A stretch of DNA of 64,000 bases from Linnemannia hyalina. Its lineage: Eukaryota > Mortierellomycota > Mortierellomycetes > Mortierellales > Mortierellaceae. The notes under the pieces are model-generated. The model worked only from the letters and a program-made list of their open reading frames with translations. It ran no database searches and was not told the DNA's origin. The DNA is taken from NCBI GenBank assembly GCA_019671135.1, contig JAHRHY010000003.1:2976001-3040000 (forward strand). Reading direction: 5' to 3'. The translations under genes were made by a program, and so were the position numbers. Below are positions 12,628 through 23,564 of the stretch, piece by piece. The first letter of the stretch is position 1, and each line of letters starts with the position of its first letter.

Positions 12628-15600
12628 ATGTTCAACTCGCCGATGCTGCTGGACTTTAACAGCTCCAACCAAAAGAGATCCAAAATCACAAAGGCATGCG
12701 ACAACTGCAGGCGGCGCAGAGTAAAGTGCGACGGTGTCCCCGACGGCTGTGGGGGATGCAAGGCTGCCAAGACCCAGTGTGTCTACACAACCTCCAACAC
12801 CAAGCGTGGTCCCCCCAAGGGCTATGTCGAGGTCATTGAGGACCGTCTCGGCAAAATCGAAAACATGCTCACCTCTATCGTTCGAAAGAAAAAAGTTATC
12901 AACAGCACAGCAGCACAATCCTCCTCTTCAGACACAAAGGCACACCGTTCCACCACCTCTTCCTCTGCAACTCCTCGCCCCGACTCTCACCTCCACAACG
13001 ACAACGACGACGACAACGATAACAATAATAACGATGACGACGAAGACGTCGACGACGACGACCATGCTTCGACCTACTCTAGCGACCTCGTTCCCGTCAA
13101 GCAACAGCCCCCAGCATCACCCGCCCTTCATCCTCTCAACCCAGCCCGCTCCTGCACGCCCACCTCCCGCAACATCCGGGCTGGTTCTGTCGTCTCACCA
13201 TTGGGCCGTCACTCGCCTCTGATCTCTCGCAACAGGTCTCTTACCTCTCTCTTACCCTTCTCCCACGAGCCCCAACATCTTCATAACCATGATTCACCGG
13301 CTGCGGTGACCCAGGCCGACCTCGCTGCCCTGACCAGCATGTTTGACAAGTTGGGATCGACCTCTGTCCACACCACCGTCCCCTTCCCCTGGTTGACTCC
13401 AGAACAATCCCGCCAATACGGCCGCAACCACCTCCAGTTCTCCCTTCAAAGTCTCGAGCCTCCACTCCCCCCACTTGCCCGCACCTTCCCTCCCAACATC
13501 ACTCCCGACCAGGCCCTTGACCTCCTCAACTCCTTCTTTGACCGCTTCAATACCTTCCTCCCCATCATCCACCGCGCTACCTTCATGAAGCAATGGCAAC
13601 AGCAACACTGCCGTATCTGCCTCCAGATCGCTTCGCCCCAATCAGCTGGCACTCCCCCTCAATCCAAGACCTCACAGGCTCAGGAGGCCGAGGCACACAG
13701 GCAACACACACAGGACCCAGCTGGACCTCTGTCACCGCTACTCATCAATGCCCTTCTCGCTGTTGCAGCCAAGGTGCCTTCGACTAATTCCAAGATGACA
13801 ACCGAGGATCGCCAACGGGCAGGCAACCTGAGCCAGGGCTGCTTCGATGCTGCACGTCTGTTGTTGGATGACTTTATGGATGTGCCCCGCGTGAGCACTG
13901 TCCAGGCGTTGTGTTTGATGTCTCAGTTCCACCACCAGGGCGAGTGGAAGGCCACGCGGAGCAGCGGATACTTGTCGATGGCCATCCGGATGGCACACGA
14001 GCTGGGTCTGCACCGTGATCCCGAGAGCATTGTCCAAGGACCAGAGGCAGACGGGCTCCGCTGCCTGTGGTGGTCTATGTTTATCCTTGTAAGTCTTGTT
14101 AACATCTATTGGGTTCCCCCCCTCCTTTTCTCCCTTTTGTGCTCACCTTACGCCCTTTTACGAGCATCACACAATCGAAAAAATATTTCCATTGTCATTC
14201 TCAAATTGCGTTCAAATATGTCTCACACCCATTAACACAAAACATTAACCTTCGCTTTTCTCTTATCTAACCCACCTCGCTCTACCAACCCTTAGGATCA
14301 CCAATTCTCTGCATGGCTCGGCCTTGGCCTCATGATGCATGGCAAGGAAAGCAACGTCGAGTTGCCCATCGATACTGTCTCATCCCACCAGGATCTCCGG
14401 GGCTTTGTCTCCACTGTCCGCCTCGTCAAGGTAAACTCCATTAATTAATTACAGTCAGCCTTTATTTTCTTCTTTTCGCCCTCTGAAATCCTCAAAACCA
14501 CACGGGTTAAAACGCTTATCCAATTACTATATCTGTGAAACCCCATTCTCACTCCATCCTTCTCTCCATCGTCTCTGTCATTCATTATAGATTCTGGGTA
14601 GCGTGCTTCAGCATTCGTACTCGACCCAGTCCTTGCCTCCCCAGTTTGGCGGCCACGACTCGATGGTTTCTTACATTGAAGGTTCTTTGACCTCATGGCT
14701 CAGCAACTTGGCACCCGAGATGCGTTGGCAAAACCCCAACAGCGCTAAGCGAGGCTCACCTGCCTTGGCCATGCGCTCGCCTCCCTCGATTCAGTCTACT
14801 CTTGCTGAGGCCAGACGTGCGGCCGCCCTTGCCAAAGAGGCCGGCGAGATTTACCCTGCCTACCTCTACATTGTCTACAACACGACCATGATCCTCCTTC
14901 ATCGCCCTTACATTGTCGGAGCCGCCGGTTCACCGGCAGCTGCTCAGTCGAATACCATCTGCACTGGATCAGGACGTGCTATTACAGATATTGCACAGGG
15001 TTTGGATATGGAGCAGTGCTCCTATGTCGTCAACCGCTTCGCACTCTATGCGCTCTTGCAGGCTGGTGTCATCCACGCCATGAACGCCGTATATGATAAG
15101 CGCGGCTCTCAGGTCGCCATGGATTACTACAGACGCACCCTCAGCATCCTCGAGTCCTTCTTCAACTGCTCCTCCTACTCTGGTGGTGTTTCTGAAGGCA
15201 TCAAGATTTTGGAGCAGTTCTTGGCTTCGACATCGCAGGCTGCAGCGGATGAAGAGAACAACCGACAGGAGATGGATGCACAGATGGGCCAGCAACAACA
15301 CCAGGAGTTTGCCGAACCCAGCCGTAAGAAGCGCCCCATGGAGTCTTCGCACTCCCAGGCAGCACCTCAGCCTCTTGCACAGGCTGTTCAGTATGCACCC
15401 ATGACAGCCTCGCCCTTGTCGACCCTCCAGACTCCCCCTGCCATCATCACACAGACGACTCTTTCGATCATGAACGGATCTGTCAACACCCCTTACCAGC
15501 AGTACAACTACATTCCAGCAGCAGCAGTTCAACAACAACAGCAGCAGCAGCCCATGGCTGTGGATTTGAGGGAGCAGCAGAAGCAGCAGCAGCTCAAGAT

Positions 15601-16210
15601 CCAGCAGCAGCATCGCCTCTACCAGCAGATGCAGTCCTTTGGCGCCAGCTCGATCTCCAAGACTGGAGAGACCAAGGCCGAGTCGTTGCTTGAACAGCAG
15701 CAACAGCAGCAGCAGCAGTTGTTGAGACAGCAGCTTCAGCGCCAGCAGCAGCGTCAGCAGTTGGATATGGAGATGAAGGAGCAGGATGCCAATGTTGCCA
15801 TGCACCAACAGCAGCAGCAACAGCCCGTTCTCAGCAGCATGGGAGCTCCCGTTATTCCCAGCCATCGCTATGCTATGCAAATCCTTCAACAGCAACAGCA
15901 GCAACAAAACCAGAACCAGCAGCAGCACAACCAGCAACAGCAGCAAGTCCATATGCCCATGACGATGGGTGGTCATGACCAGTTTAACATGGGAACCGCT
16001 TCGGGTACAACTGGTGGCTTGTTGACCGATGCATTCGAGTATGACCCCACCAAGTTGTGGATGGACTTCTCGGATACCTCTGCCACCACTGGTGTAGGCA
16101 CTGCTACGGAGACCTTGAACCCTGCACACTTGCAGCAGGGACCATTGGGTGTCTCTGTTGGTGGTAAGGTCGATTCTGACAAGCAGTTCGGTGGATCCCT
16201 CTGGATGTAA
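12628..16210 (+). CDS. Zn2Cys6 fungal transcription factor with poly-Gln C-terminus
   Basis: Three exons are inferred: 12628-14088, 14296-14430 and 14591-16210, all phase 0, giving 1071 aa. Residues 24-51 form a perfect zinc binuclear cluster, with Cys at 24, 27, 34, 41, 44 and 51 (spacing 2-6-6-2-6). It is followed by a KRGPPKGY linker and a short coiled-coil-like segment (VIEDRLGKIENML), the usual dimerisation layout. An Asp/Asn-rich stretch comes next. The middle region, from about residue 290 (DLLNSFFDRFNTFLPIIH) through exon 2 (FSAWLGLGLMMHG), matches the fungal-specific transcription factor domain. The last ~300 residues are dominated by Gln runs, typical of activation domains. KRGPPKGY-linker factors include regulators of carbohydrate use, but no target can be inferred here. 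Confidence 0.88.
15515..15960 (+). repeat. CAG/CAA repeats encoding poly-Gln
   Basis: Interrupted CAG/CAA trinucleotide runs in the last exon of the zinc-cluster gene encode several Gln tracts. Copy number is likely to vary between strains. Confidence 0.8.
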
Positions 16211-18833
16211 AAATCGACTTTCCCCTCTTTTTTCTGCTTCTTTACTGTTTTTAGTTTTCTTGTTGTGTTTGTAGTTGTTTATTCTTTTTTCGTTTTATGA
16301 CCCCCTCCCTCATTCATCATTGCACCTTTACGTTCATCATCTCTTGTATCTTTTCTCCTTGTCTGTTATACTACTTCATCTTTACATCTATCTTCATGAG
16401 AAATAAAAACATACCTGTACATACTTCAATTTATCTCGGCGGCGCTGTCGACAATGTAGTGGAAGATGGGAAGGGAGATTGAGAGCGTATGCAGATATGA
16501 CAAACAATGAGATGTGGATGCGCCATGCGCGTGGCCATTCTCGACGAAAGATGGTCAACGTTTTTTGGAAGGTCTTGGATTAATTTATGGGGCACCCTTT
16601 GCTAATTTGTTTTTCTCTCTCGTCGTTCGTTTGTGTTGTCCGTCCAATGCGGACAAAAAAGGTACCTTTCTTATGTGCATTGCATTATGCTTGCCTTATT
16701 GTTTTGATAGGGTAAAAGCATGAAAATTGTTAATTCTGCATGATAGAGTAGGACAAGGACGAACGAGAGAGAGAGAGAGAGAGAAAGAGAAAAACAGGGG
16801 TAGAGGAGGAATGAAGGGTTTCGTCAATGCAAAGGTACATTTGACTTCAAGAGAACCGTTCAAAGCCCATGGTGCTTTTCTCTCTTTCTTTCCAGATTGC
16901 TCGCCCTCTTCTTTTTTTTTGTACATTTCCTCATTCTTCTTCTTCTTCTACTTCAGCATCCTCACCTCCCATCCTTACCAACTGGACGATATCTCATTTA
17001 TTTTTATTCGGTACTGTTCGTATGTCCATTTGTGCTTGGAACCCTCGGTCAAGATGAGAATGAGAATGGAGAGAAAAGAAGGAGCTTCAAGCGTTTTGGC
17101 TTTGTAATTTTGAGCTTCCCCTGTCGTTGGTGTCAATGTCAATGGGTACGTACGTAGAGCGGGCGGTAAGAAGGAGGAGGTAAAATGACAGTTTGCGTCT
17201 GTGTGTTATTATAGACGATGAAGGGCGGAGAAAAGATGATAGAAGAGGTGTGGAGAATGGGAGATGAATAGAGGGAAGGGAGATGGCCAATTTGGGCGAT
17301 AGCTCAGGTACCCAATTTGCGAAACAGTTAAGGAAAAGTGTATAATTCGTCAAAGGTACCTGGCCCTCTCTTCTCCCCTGGCTCCCCTGTTCCCCTTTTC
17401 CCCTATTCATCCACGCCGCATTGGGTCCATGAACAATACAAACAAAATGGTCATGTGCGGTATTCTTCTCATTATTAGAGGCCTTATTACTATCCCGCGC
17501 CTGCCTGCAGTCTCTGTTCTTGTTGTTTTTTCTTTCGTTCATCCGTCCAGGAACGCATTTCTCACATTCTCCTGCCTAGCGATCGAGAACTCTTCCATGT
17601 CTGAGTTGTGAGAGGAGTTGATTTCAAATATGTCTCCTCTATATTGTGGTCGCACAAGGTCACAATTACCTTGCCCCGATCGTCATTTTTTTTCTAGCGA
17701 AAAGGAAAAAGTAGGGTGGCACCCGGGCGAGATATTTTTCTTGCTCTTTTGGTTGGTTAGTTAGGGTTTGGTTTGGTTTGGTTTGTTGGTTGGTCGATAT
17801 TGCGCCTTTACCTTCGTTCTGTGTTTGGAGGTACTTGGGTTGGACAAGAAACTTCAAACCAGGACAAAATAACGGTTCATAGTTAGGAGGTGTATGTGGG
17901 TTTTATTCCTTTTGAGAGCGGCTCTAATTGTTGTTTGTTGGTGTTTTCTCATGCATTGTTCAAGTGATCGAGCATAGAGTTGTAAAGTTGGGTGCACTAG
18001 TTTGTTTGCAGCGTGGAGAGATATCTGTGCGAGAGGGAGTGAGGAAGAAAAAAGTATAAACCACCGGTTATTGTGTGATGTTTTCTTATTTCTCTTCCTC
18101 TCCTTCTTCTTTCTTTCTTTCTTTTTTTTCAGTTCGATCGAGATCGAAGAGCAGTGCTTGTCCACTTTGTTTTCTCAATCTCACTATCATCATCACCTGT
18201 GCTGTTTTCTTTTGTTTTGTTCGTTAAAATCAAGGCGTAACTGTGCACCCGCAACCACCAATCCAGTAACACACCTCCTCAGTGACCAACAGCCAGGAAC
18301 CAACAACCATCGAGAAGCGAGCAGTGTGGTGACCCCCCCCTCTTGTCAACTGTTCGCATTACTCCCATTCCACGGACAATTTTCCTTTCCGCTTGTCCTT
18401 TCCTTCAATTGCCCACAAGGTCTGTTGTCGTTAATTAATATGCCTCACCGTCTCGACCATTCGCCGTTTCCTCGATCTCCTTTTCTCACCTTTTTCATTC
18501 CTCTTCTGCTTTGTTAATCTTCATTTCCTTCTTTTCATCTCTTTTTTCTCCTCTTTCCTCTTTTCTTCTTCAGTTGGAGTGCTACCTTACATCCGCACCT
18601 TCACTCCCATCCTTAATCCTCTAATCCTCTAATACCCTACCCCTACTCCCTTTCTCATCATCATTTGACCAAGGGCAATCCATCCATCCATCCAACTGCT
18701 CTTCCTCCACCTCATATACCTTCATTTAACGATCTCTCTACCCAATTTTTTTTTCTAATTTCCAAACATCTCCTTCTCATTTCCCTTCACCCCCTTTTTC
18801 TGTTTGAAGTTGACCCGCCCAACCAATTCAACA
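16211..18833. other. Intergenic region
   Basis: No gene is supported. There are short GA (16763-16790) and GGTTT (17766-17785) microsatellites and a CT-rich stretch from about 18480 to 18830 that probably serves as promoter and leader of the surface-protein gene. Confidence 0.5.
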
Positions 18834-20977
18834 ATGATCCAACGGTCATCGTTTGTACCGACAACGTGGAGAGTCAGCCATCTGGTCTTGGCCCTTGCAT
18901 GTGTTGCTTATTTCTGTGTGCATCCTGTCTACTCTGGTAATTACCTACAACTTCAACTCGGATGTTCAAGGAGCGCAGGAGTTGACAATATCAGGCGTCA
19001 ATGGGCACCCATGTCGACATCATCCATCAACTCACACATCCTAACCATCATCTTCAACACTCCTCCAACCCTCATCTCCTCGTCTCTCCCCTCACACCCT
19101 CCTCTCATCTGAACATCACACAACATTAGAATGCTGCTACTCATACAGCGAACAAAAACTGCAACCCGCAAAGTCCTCCTCCATTGACACCTACTCAGTC
19201 GCCCTAACAGCCAGCTCATGGACTGCAATCAACTCCCCTGGAATGACCTACAAGACTACAGTCGCCTTCTCTTCGGGTTACTTTATCGAAGTCGTCCCTG
19301 CCGGGTGTACCCTCGTCAACCAGGGGACGGTGTCGTGTTCTCAGGCCGGCAAGAACATGTTGAGCTTGGCATTCCAGAAGATTACTGCTGTGGGGGATTC
19401 TGGTGGGTCCTATCTTCTTGCTGAACATGATGCCGTGGCGGTGGAAGGGGTGAAGAAGGATTACTCGACAGTGCCTGTACCATCATCGAGCTATAAACCT
19501 CCTGCTACTACTCCTCAGCCCCCACCTGCAGTGGTATCTGTCCAGATCTGTGGAGAGTTTTGCACACTCTCGACATCCTGTTCCGTCCCCACATCCAACA
19601 CGACCGCCACGCCGACTCCCACTCGACCTCTCAACGCCACCGCCACCAAGACGAGCCTTTCAACAAAGACGACAGCTTCGTCTACACACACGGGCCTGAT
19701 GACCACTCCTCCTGCTGCAGCCCCAGAGGTAGAGCCCAACACTAACTCTAACAAGAGCGCGGTGATTATCGGGTCTATCTTTGCGGTGGTAGTCGTCGCG
19801 TTTGCGGTTGGGTATGCACTCATGCGGCGGAATATGACCCTCAGTGCCGGTCGTGGAGGGAAGAAGAAGAAGAAAGAGGTTGATCAGGAGGAGGTCAAGT
19901 ATATCCGGCCCCTGAGCCCGGCCCCTCCTACCCTGCCTCAGCCCCCAGCCCCTGTCGCTGCTCCTGCTACCGCGGCGATGACAATGCGACAATTGGACTC
20001 GGCCTCGGGTGGTGGTGTCGATCTTGCATCTCAGTCGAGGGTTCAGAAACCCTCACCACCAGTCGTTCTGGGACCTGAATCCCGACAAAGGCAGGCGCCG
20101 CCACAACAGCCTTCCAATACCACCAGCACCAGAACTGCAACGAACACGGCAGCAGCGGCAGCGGCCGCAGCACCAATGGTGACCCGTGGACGTTCCGTTC
20201 GAGAAGCCGCCCTCACCAGAAACGATCGACAACAGCCACCCGGTACTACTCTTGCTGGTGGTGGCAATGTTGAGCCAGATATGCGGTACTTGCAAGAGCG
20301 ACAACGGGTCCTAGCCATGAACGCCAACACCTCTGCATCATCTGTCCCAGCTTTGGTCGAGATGTCTGCTCGCTCGCTGGCTTCGGCTCCGACGTACACC
20401 CTCCCACAACCTCCGCCTCCCGCAGATCCGGTGAATATATCTGTGCCCGTGTCTATCTCGACCATGGCTTCCCTCCCTCTTCCTGTCTCCACCGCCGCCG
20501 TTAATGGATCCACAACCGCCAGAGCTGCGCTGGCAGAGACCCGTAGGAGCAACAATTCGGACTCGTCCGCCGTCGATACTGCAGATCTCGAGTTCTTGAT
20601 CATCCCCTTTTCCAACAGCAGTGCCTCCGCTCGCCAAAGGAATGGCACTCGTTCTTCTACTCCTCCGCTGGCCACAAGAGGAGCAGAGAAGGAGGAGGTT
20701 TTGGAGGATGTTGATTTGGATGACGATGGTTATGATGAGAGGGAGGGGACGCTGTTGAAGAAGTCCAAGTCGATGTATCCGTGGTCCTCTCGCCGTGGTG
20801 CTGATAATGGTGGTAACGGTGTTGCATCGTCATCCACAACGACGGCTAGTACCTTTAATTTTGCAGATACCTCGCCATTGCGCCGGGCTGCTAGTGCAGG
20901 TGTTGGTGGTGGTAGCAGCAGCAAGGCGATCAACTACAATAACAACAACAGCAGGAACTACCAATCAAACAGCAACT

Positions 20978-21026
<49 letters not shown>

Positions 21027-21525
21027 CGCCAATACTACTAGCAACTATCGATCTCCCTATTATCAGCAGCCAGGCGGTATAAGTGGTCAGTCATCGTCCT
21101 CCGTCCCGCAGCTCTCGGTGCTGGCCGAGCAACAACAGCGCGTGGGAGTTGCAGAAGGAAACTATTACCCCCAACAACAACAACAGCAACAACAACAACA
21201 ACAACAACAACAATTGCAATTACAGCAGCACTATCAACAGCAATATCGACAGCAGCAACAGCAGCGACCATCTCAACAACCGCAACAGCAGCAGCAGCAG
21301 CAGTATCAACAGAAGCAACAAACGATGGGGTGGGCTCAGAGTCAGGAAGATCTACTGATGAGAGCAAGGTCGATGCCCAAAACGACGATAGGAGCGACGT
21401 CGACGACGGCGATGAATGGAGGATTCCCTCCTCGTACGGTGAACACTCAGCAGCCTGGACAGGGGGGAATAGGACAAGGACAGCAACAACGGACTGATCC
21501 GCGCGGTCTCTATGGCTATTTGTAG
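18834..21525 (+). CDS. Secreted/single-pass surface protein with Asn/Gln-rich tail
   Basis: Two exons are inferred: 18834-18936 and 19130-21525 (832 aa). The junction is phase 1 and joins ...HPVYS to ECCYSYSEQK, placing the first Cys pair directly after a predicted signal peptide whose hydrophobic core is HLVLALACVAYFCVHPVYS. The outer part (about 200 residues) has several Cys and then a Thr/Ser/Pro-rich stalk with candidate N-glycosylation sites. One membrane helix lies at about residues 243-266 (SAVIIGSIFAVVVVAFAVGY), followed by a basic stop-transfer (GGKKKKKEVD). The inner tail is about 560 residues, with Ala, Asn and Gln runs and an acidic patch (DVDLDDDGYDE). The architecture recalls Mid2/Wsc-type cell-wall stress sensors, but no named domain is recognised, so this is analogy only. 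Confidence 0.7.
20935..21320 (+). repeat. AAC and CAA/CAG repeats encoding poly-Asn and poly-Gln
   Basis: An AAC run (about 20980-21027) encodes an Asn tract and CAA/CAG runs (about 21171-21300) encode Gln tracts in the cytoplasmic tail of the surface protein. Both are pure enough to be length-variable. Confidence 0.85.
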
Positions 21526-21790
21526 AGATAAGAGACCGATAGGTGGCTTTCTTTTGTAGGTGTTAGCGTTTTGTCATTCCCTTTCCCTTTCGATAGTTAC
21601 GACCCATGCGCCGATACCACTCCTTTTGACCCTAGTACCCCCTCATGTATCACGTGCGGTCAAAGCGACCCTTGAAAATAAAAGCGCCATCGTCTCATCA
21701 CGTTTTGTCTTCTCCATCCCCTTCTTACATTCTCAACCAACAAACCACCCAACTCTCCCCTCATCTTCCAGCAAACAACAAAAAAAGCAA

Positions 21791-23070
21791 ATGTCGAACA
21801 TCAAGCCAACGTCAAAGGAGGAATGGATTACCGCCGAGGACGGCCACGAGATCTTCACAAAGACCTGGTTCGCTGTTGGTACCCCTGTCGCAGTCGTCGT
21901 CTTTGTCCACGGACTCGGCGAACATATCGTCCGTATGTTACTATTTTATTCTTTTTTGGTTTCCGACTATTGATTCCACGCCGTGGGCAAAGCAGGAACG
22001 AGGTTCCTGTTTCACACGCACACCGCGACCCCTCTTTACTTATTCAATCGCTGCCCTTTCTCTCTCTCTCTCTATCCCCTCCATCCTACTCTCAATTGAA
22101 AAACACTCATCAAACAGGCTACGACCACGTATTTGAAGAGTTCAACAAGGCCGGATTCCAGGTCTCGGCTTACGACCAGCGCGGTTTCGGTCAGACGGGC
22201 AAAAAGTCCAAGACCCTTGGATCGACCGGTGGATACGATAAAGCCATCCCCGACATTACTGCTGCCCTTGAGCGCAGCAAGATTGACGGATTGCCACTCT
22301 TCCTTATGGGACACTCATATGTACGTTTCTTTTTCTTGGTGTTGTTTTTGTGGAAATGTCAGCCGCGTTTAGTGTTTGTTCGTTTTTGTTTTGTCGGTCA
22401 GTCCGACCATTCGTTCAATTCGATTTTGATTTCTGAGCATTTTTTAACGGGTCATGTTGCACCGAACTTTCTACTAACCCTTACTATCATCATTCTCCAA
22501 AAAAAAAAAAAAAAAAAAAAAAAGGGTGGAAGCTTGGTGCTGAACTACGACTGCATCGGTCCCCTGCGTACAAAGCTCACCGGCCTCATCGCATCCGCAC
22601 CCCTCGTCCTCGCCTCAGAACCTACGCGCCCCAACGCCCTCACCGTCGGCCTCGCAGGAGTCGTCTCTAGAATCCTCCCCTCCTTCCAAACCCAAATCGC
22701 CCTCGACTCGTCCTTCATCTCGCGCGATGCCGATCACGTCCAGAAGTACAATACCGACCCTCTCATCCACGGATACATCACGACAAAGGGCGTCTATGAC
22801 ATGTTGACGAATGGAAAGCTGTTGCTGACGGAGCGGTACAAGGTTATTACAAAGTCCGTGCCGGTGTTGATTGCTCATGGTACCGAGGATGGATTGACGG
22901 ATTATAAGGCGAGTAAGGAGTTCTTTGACAAGATTGAGGTCGAGGATAAGGAGTACAAGGTGTATGAGGGGCATTTCCATGAGCTCCATAATGAGCCAGA
23001 GGACGACCGGAAGGTTGTGATTGAGTATTATATTAACTGGATCCGCAAGCACCTTCCCAAGTCTGCCTAA
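21791..23070 (+). CDS. Monoacylglycerol-lipase-like alpha/beta hydrolase
   Basis: Three exons are inferred: 21791-21932, 22118-22320 and 22525-23070, giving 296 aa, close to the yeast and animal monoglyceride lipase length. The oxyanion HG dipeptide is in VVFVHGLGEH. The nucleophile elbow GHSYGG is split by intron 2 (GHSY in exon 2, GG in exon 3). The acid is in HGTEDGLTDY and the catalytic His in GHFHELHNE. A lid-like segment lies between the elbow and the acid. The family (serine aminopeptidase S33-like, MGL/Yju3 type) hydrolyses monoacylglycerols at lipid droplets and membranes. Intron 2 ends in a 25-A homopolymer directly before the AG. There is no signal peptide, so it is probably cytosolic or peripheral to membranes. 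Confidence 0.88.
22499..22523 (+). repeat. 25-A homopolymer ending an intron
   Basis: A run of 25 A residues fills the last positions of the second lipase intron; the final A and the following G at 22524 form the AG acceptor. A consensus-like TACTAAC branch site lies near 22472. Confidence 0.85.
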
Positions 23071-23564
23071 AGGAAAGGAGGGCTGGCTTTTTCTCTCGTT
23101 TGTCTTTTCGCTCGTTTACCCTTTTTTTTTTTTACACCCTTTGCGTGCCCCAGTCCTTGCTTGTTCATAAAAATTAGTTCCTACCTTCTGTTCTTCCTCC
23201 ATGAGCGGTCGTACTTCGTGTCTACAAAGCGGAAAAATAAAAACACAAAATTTCATTGAAAAACGCGACTGGAACTTAGGACTTAAAAAACGTTACAAGT
23301 GAAACGAAAAAAAAGATCTCGCCATCTGGGCGATGTACACGTACAAGGAACACTTGGACAGCTCCACTTTTAATTGGATAAAATTGATGTGTCGTCTTGG
23401 ACAGGCATCTTTACCTTGAAAAAAAAAAAGCCATCTCTTACTCAAAACTCTTCACGATACACATTGATCAAACAAAGCCAATCAAACTATCGTTTATTAC
23501 CATTCCAAGCCACATCACCACCTATCTCGCCCCCACTACCTTCTTCTCACCACACCTCCCACTC
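23071..23564. other. Shared 3' region of convergent genes
   Basis: Short region between the stops of the lipase (plus) and CDC50 (minus). It contains AATAAA-like stretches near 23230-23245 and homopolymers, consistent with overlapping 3' UTRs. No gene is seen. Confidence 0.5.

Noticed and set aside
14969..16129. 386-codon minus-strand open frame
   Set aside because: Antisense of the Gln-repeat exon, giving Leu runs; a shadow of the zinc-cluster gene.
18853..19044. Coding-like reading ITYNFNSDVQGAQELTISG within intron 1 of the surface-protein gene
   Set aside because: It is in a different frame from the signal peptide and cannot be joined to exon 2 without a frameshift, while the 18936/19130 junction is canonical and in phase.
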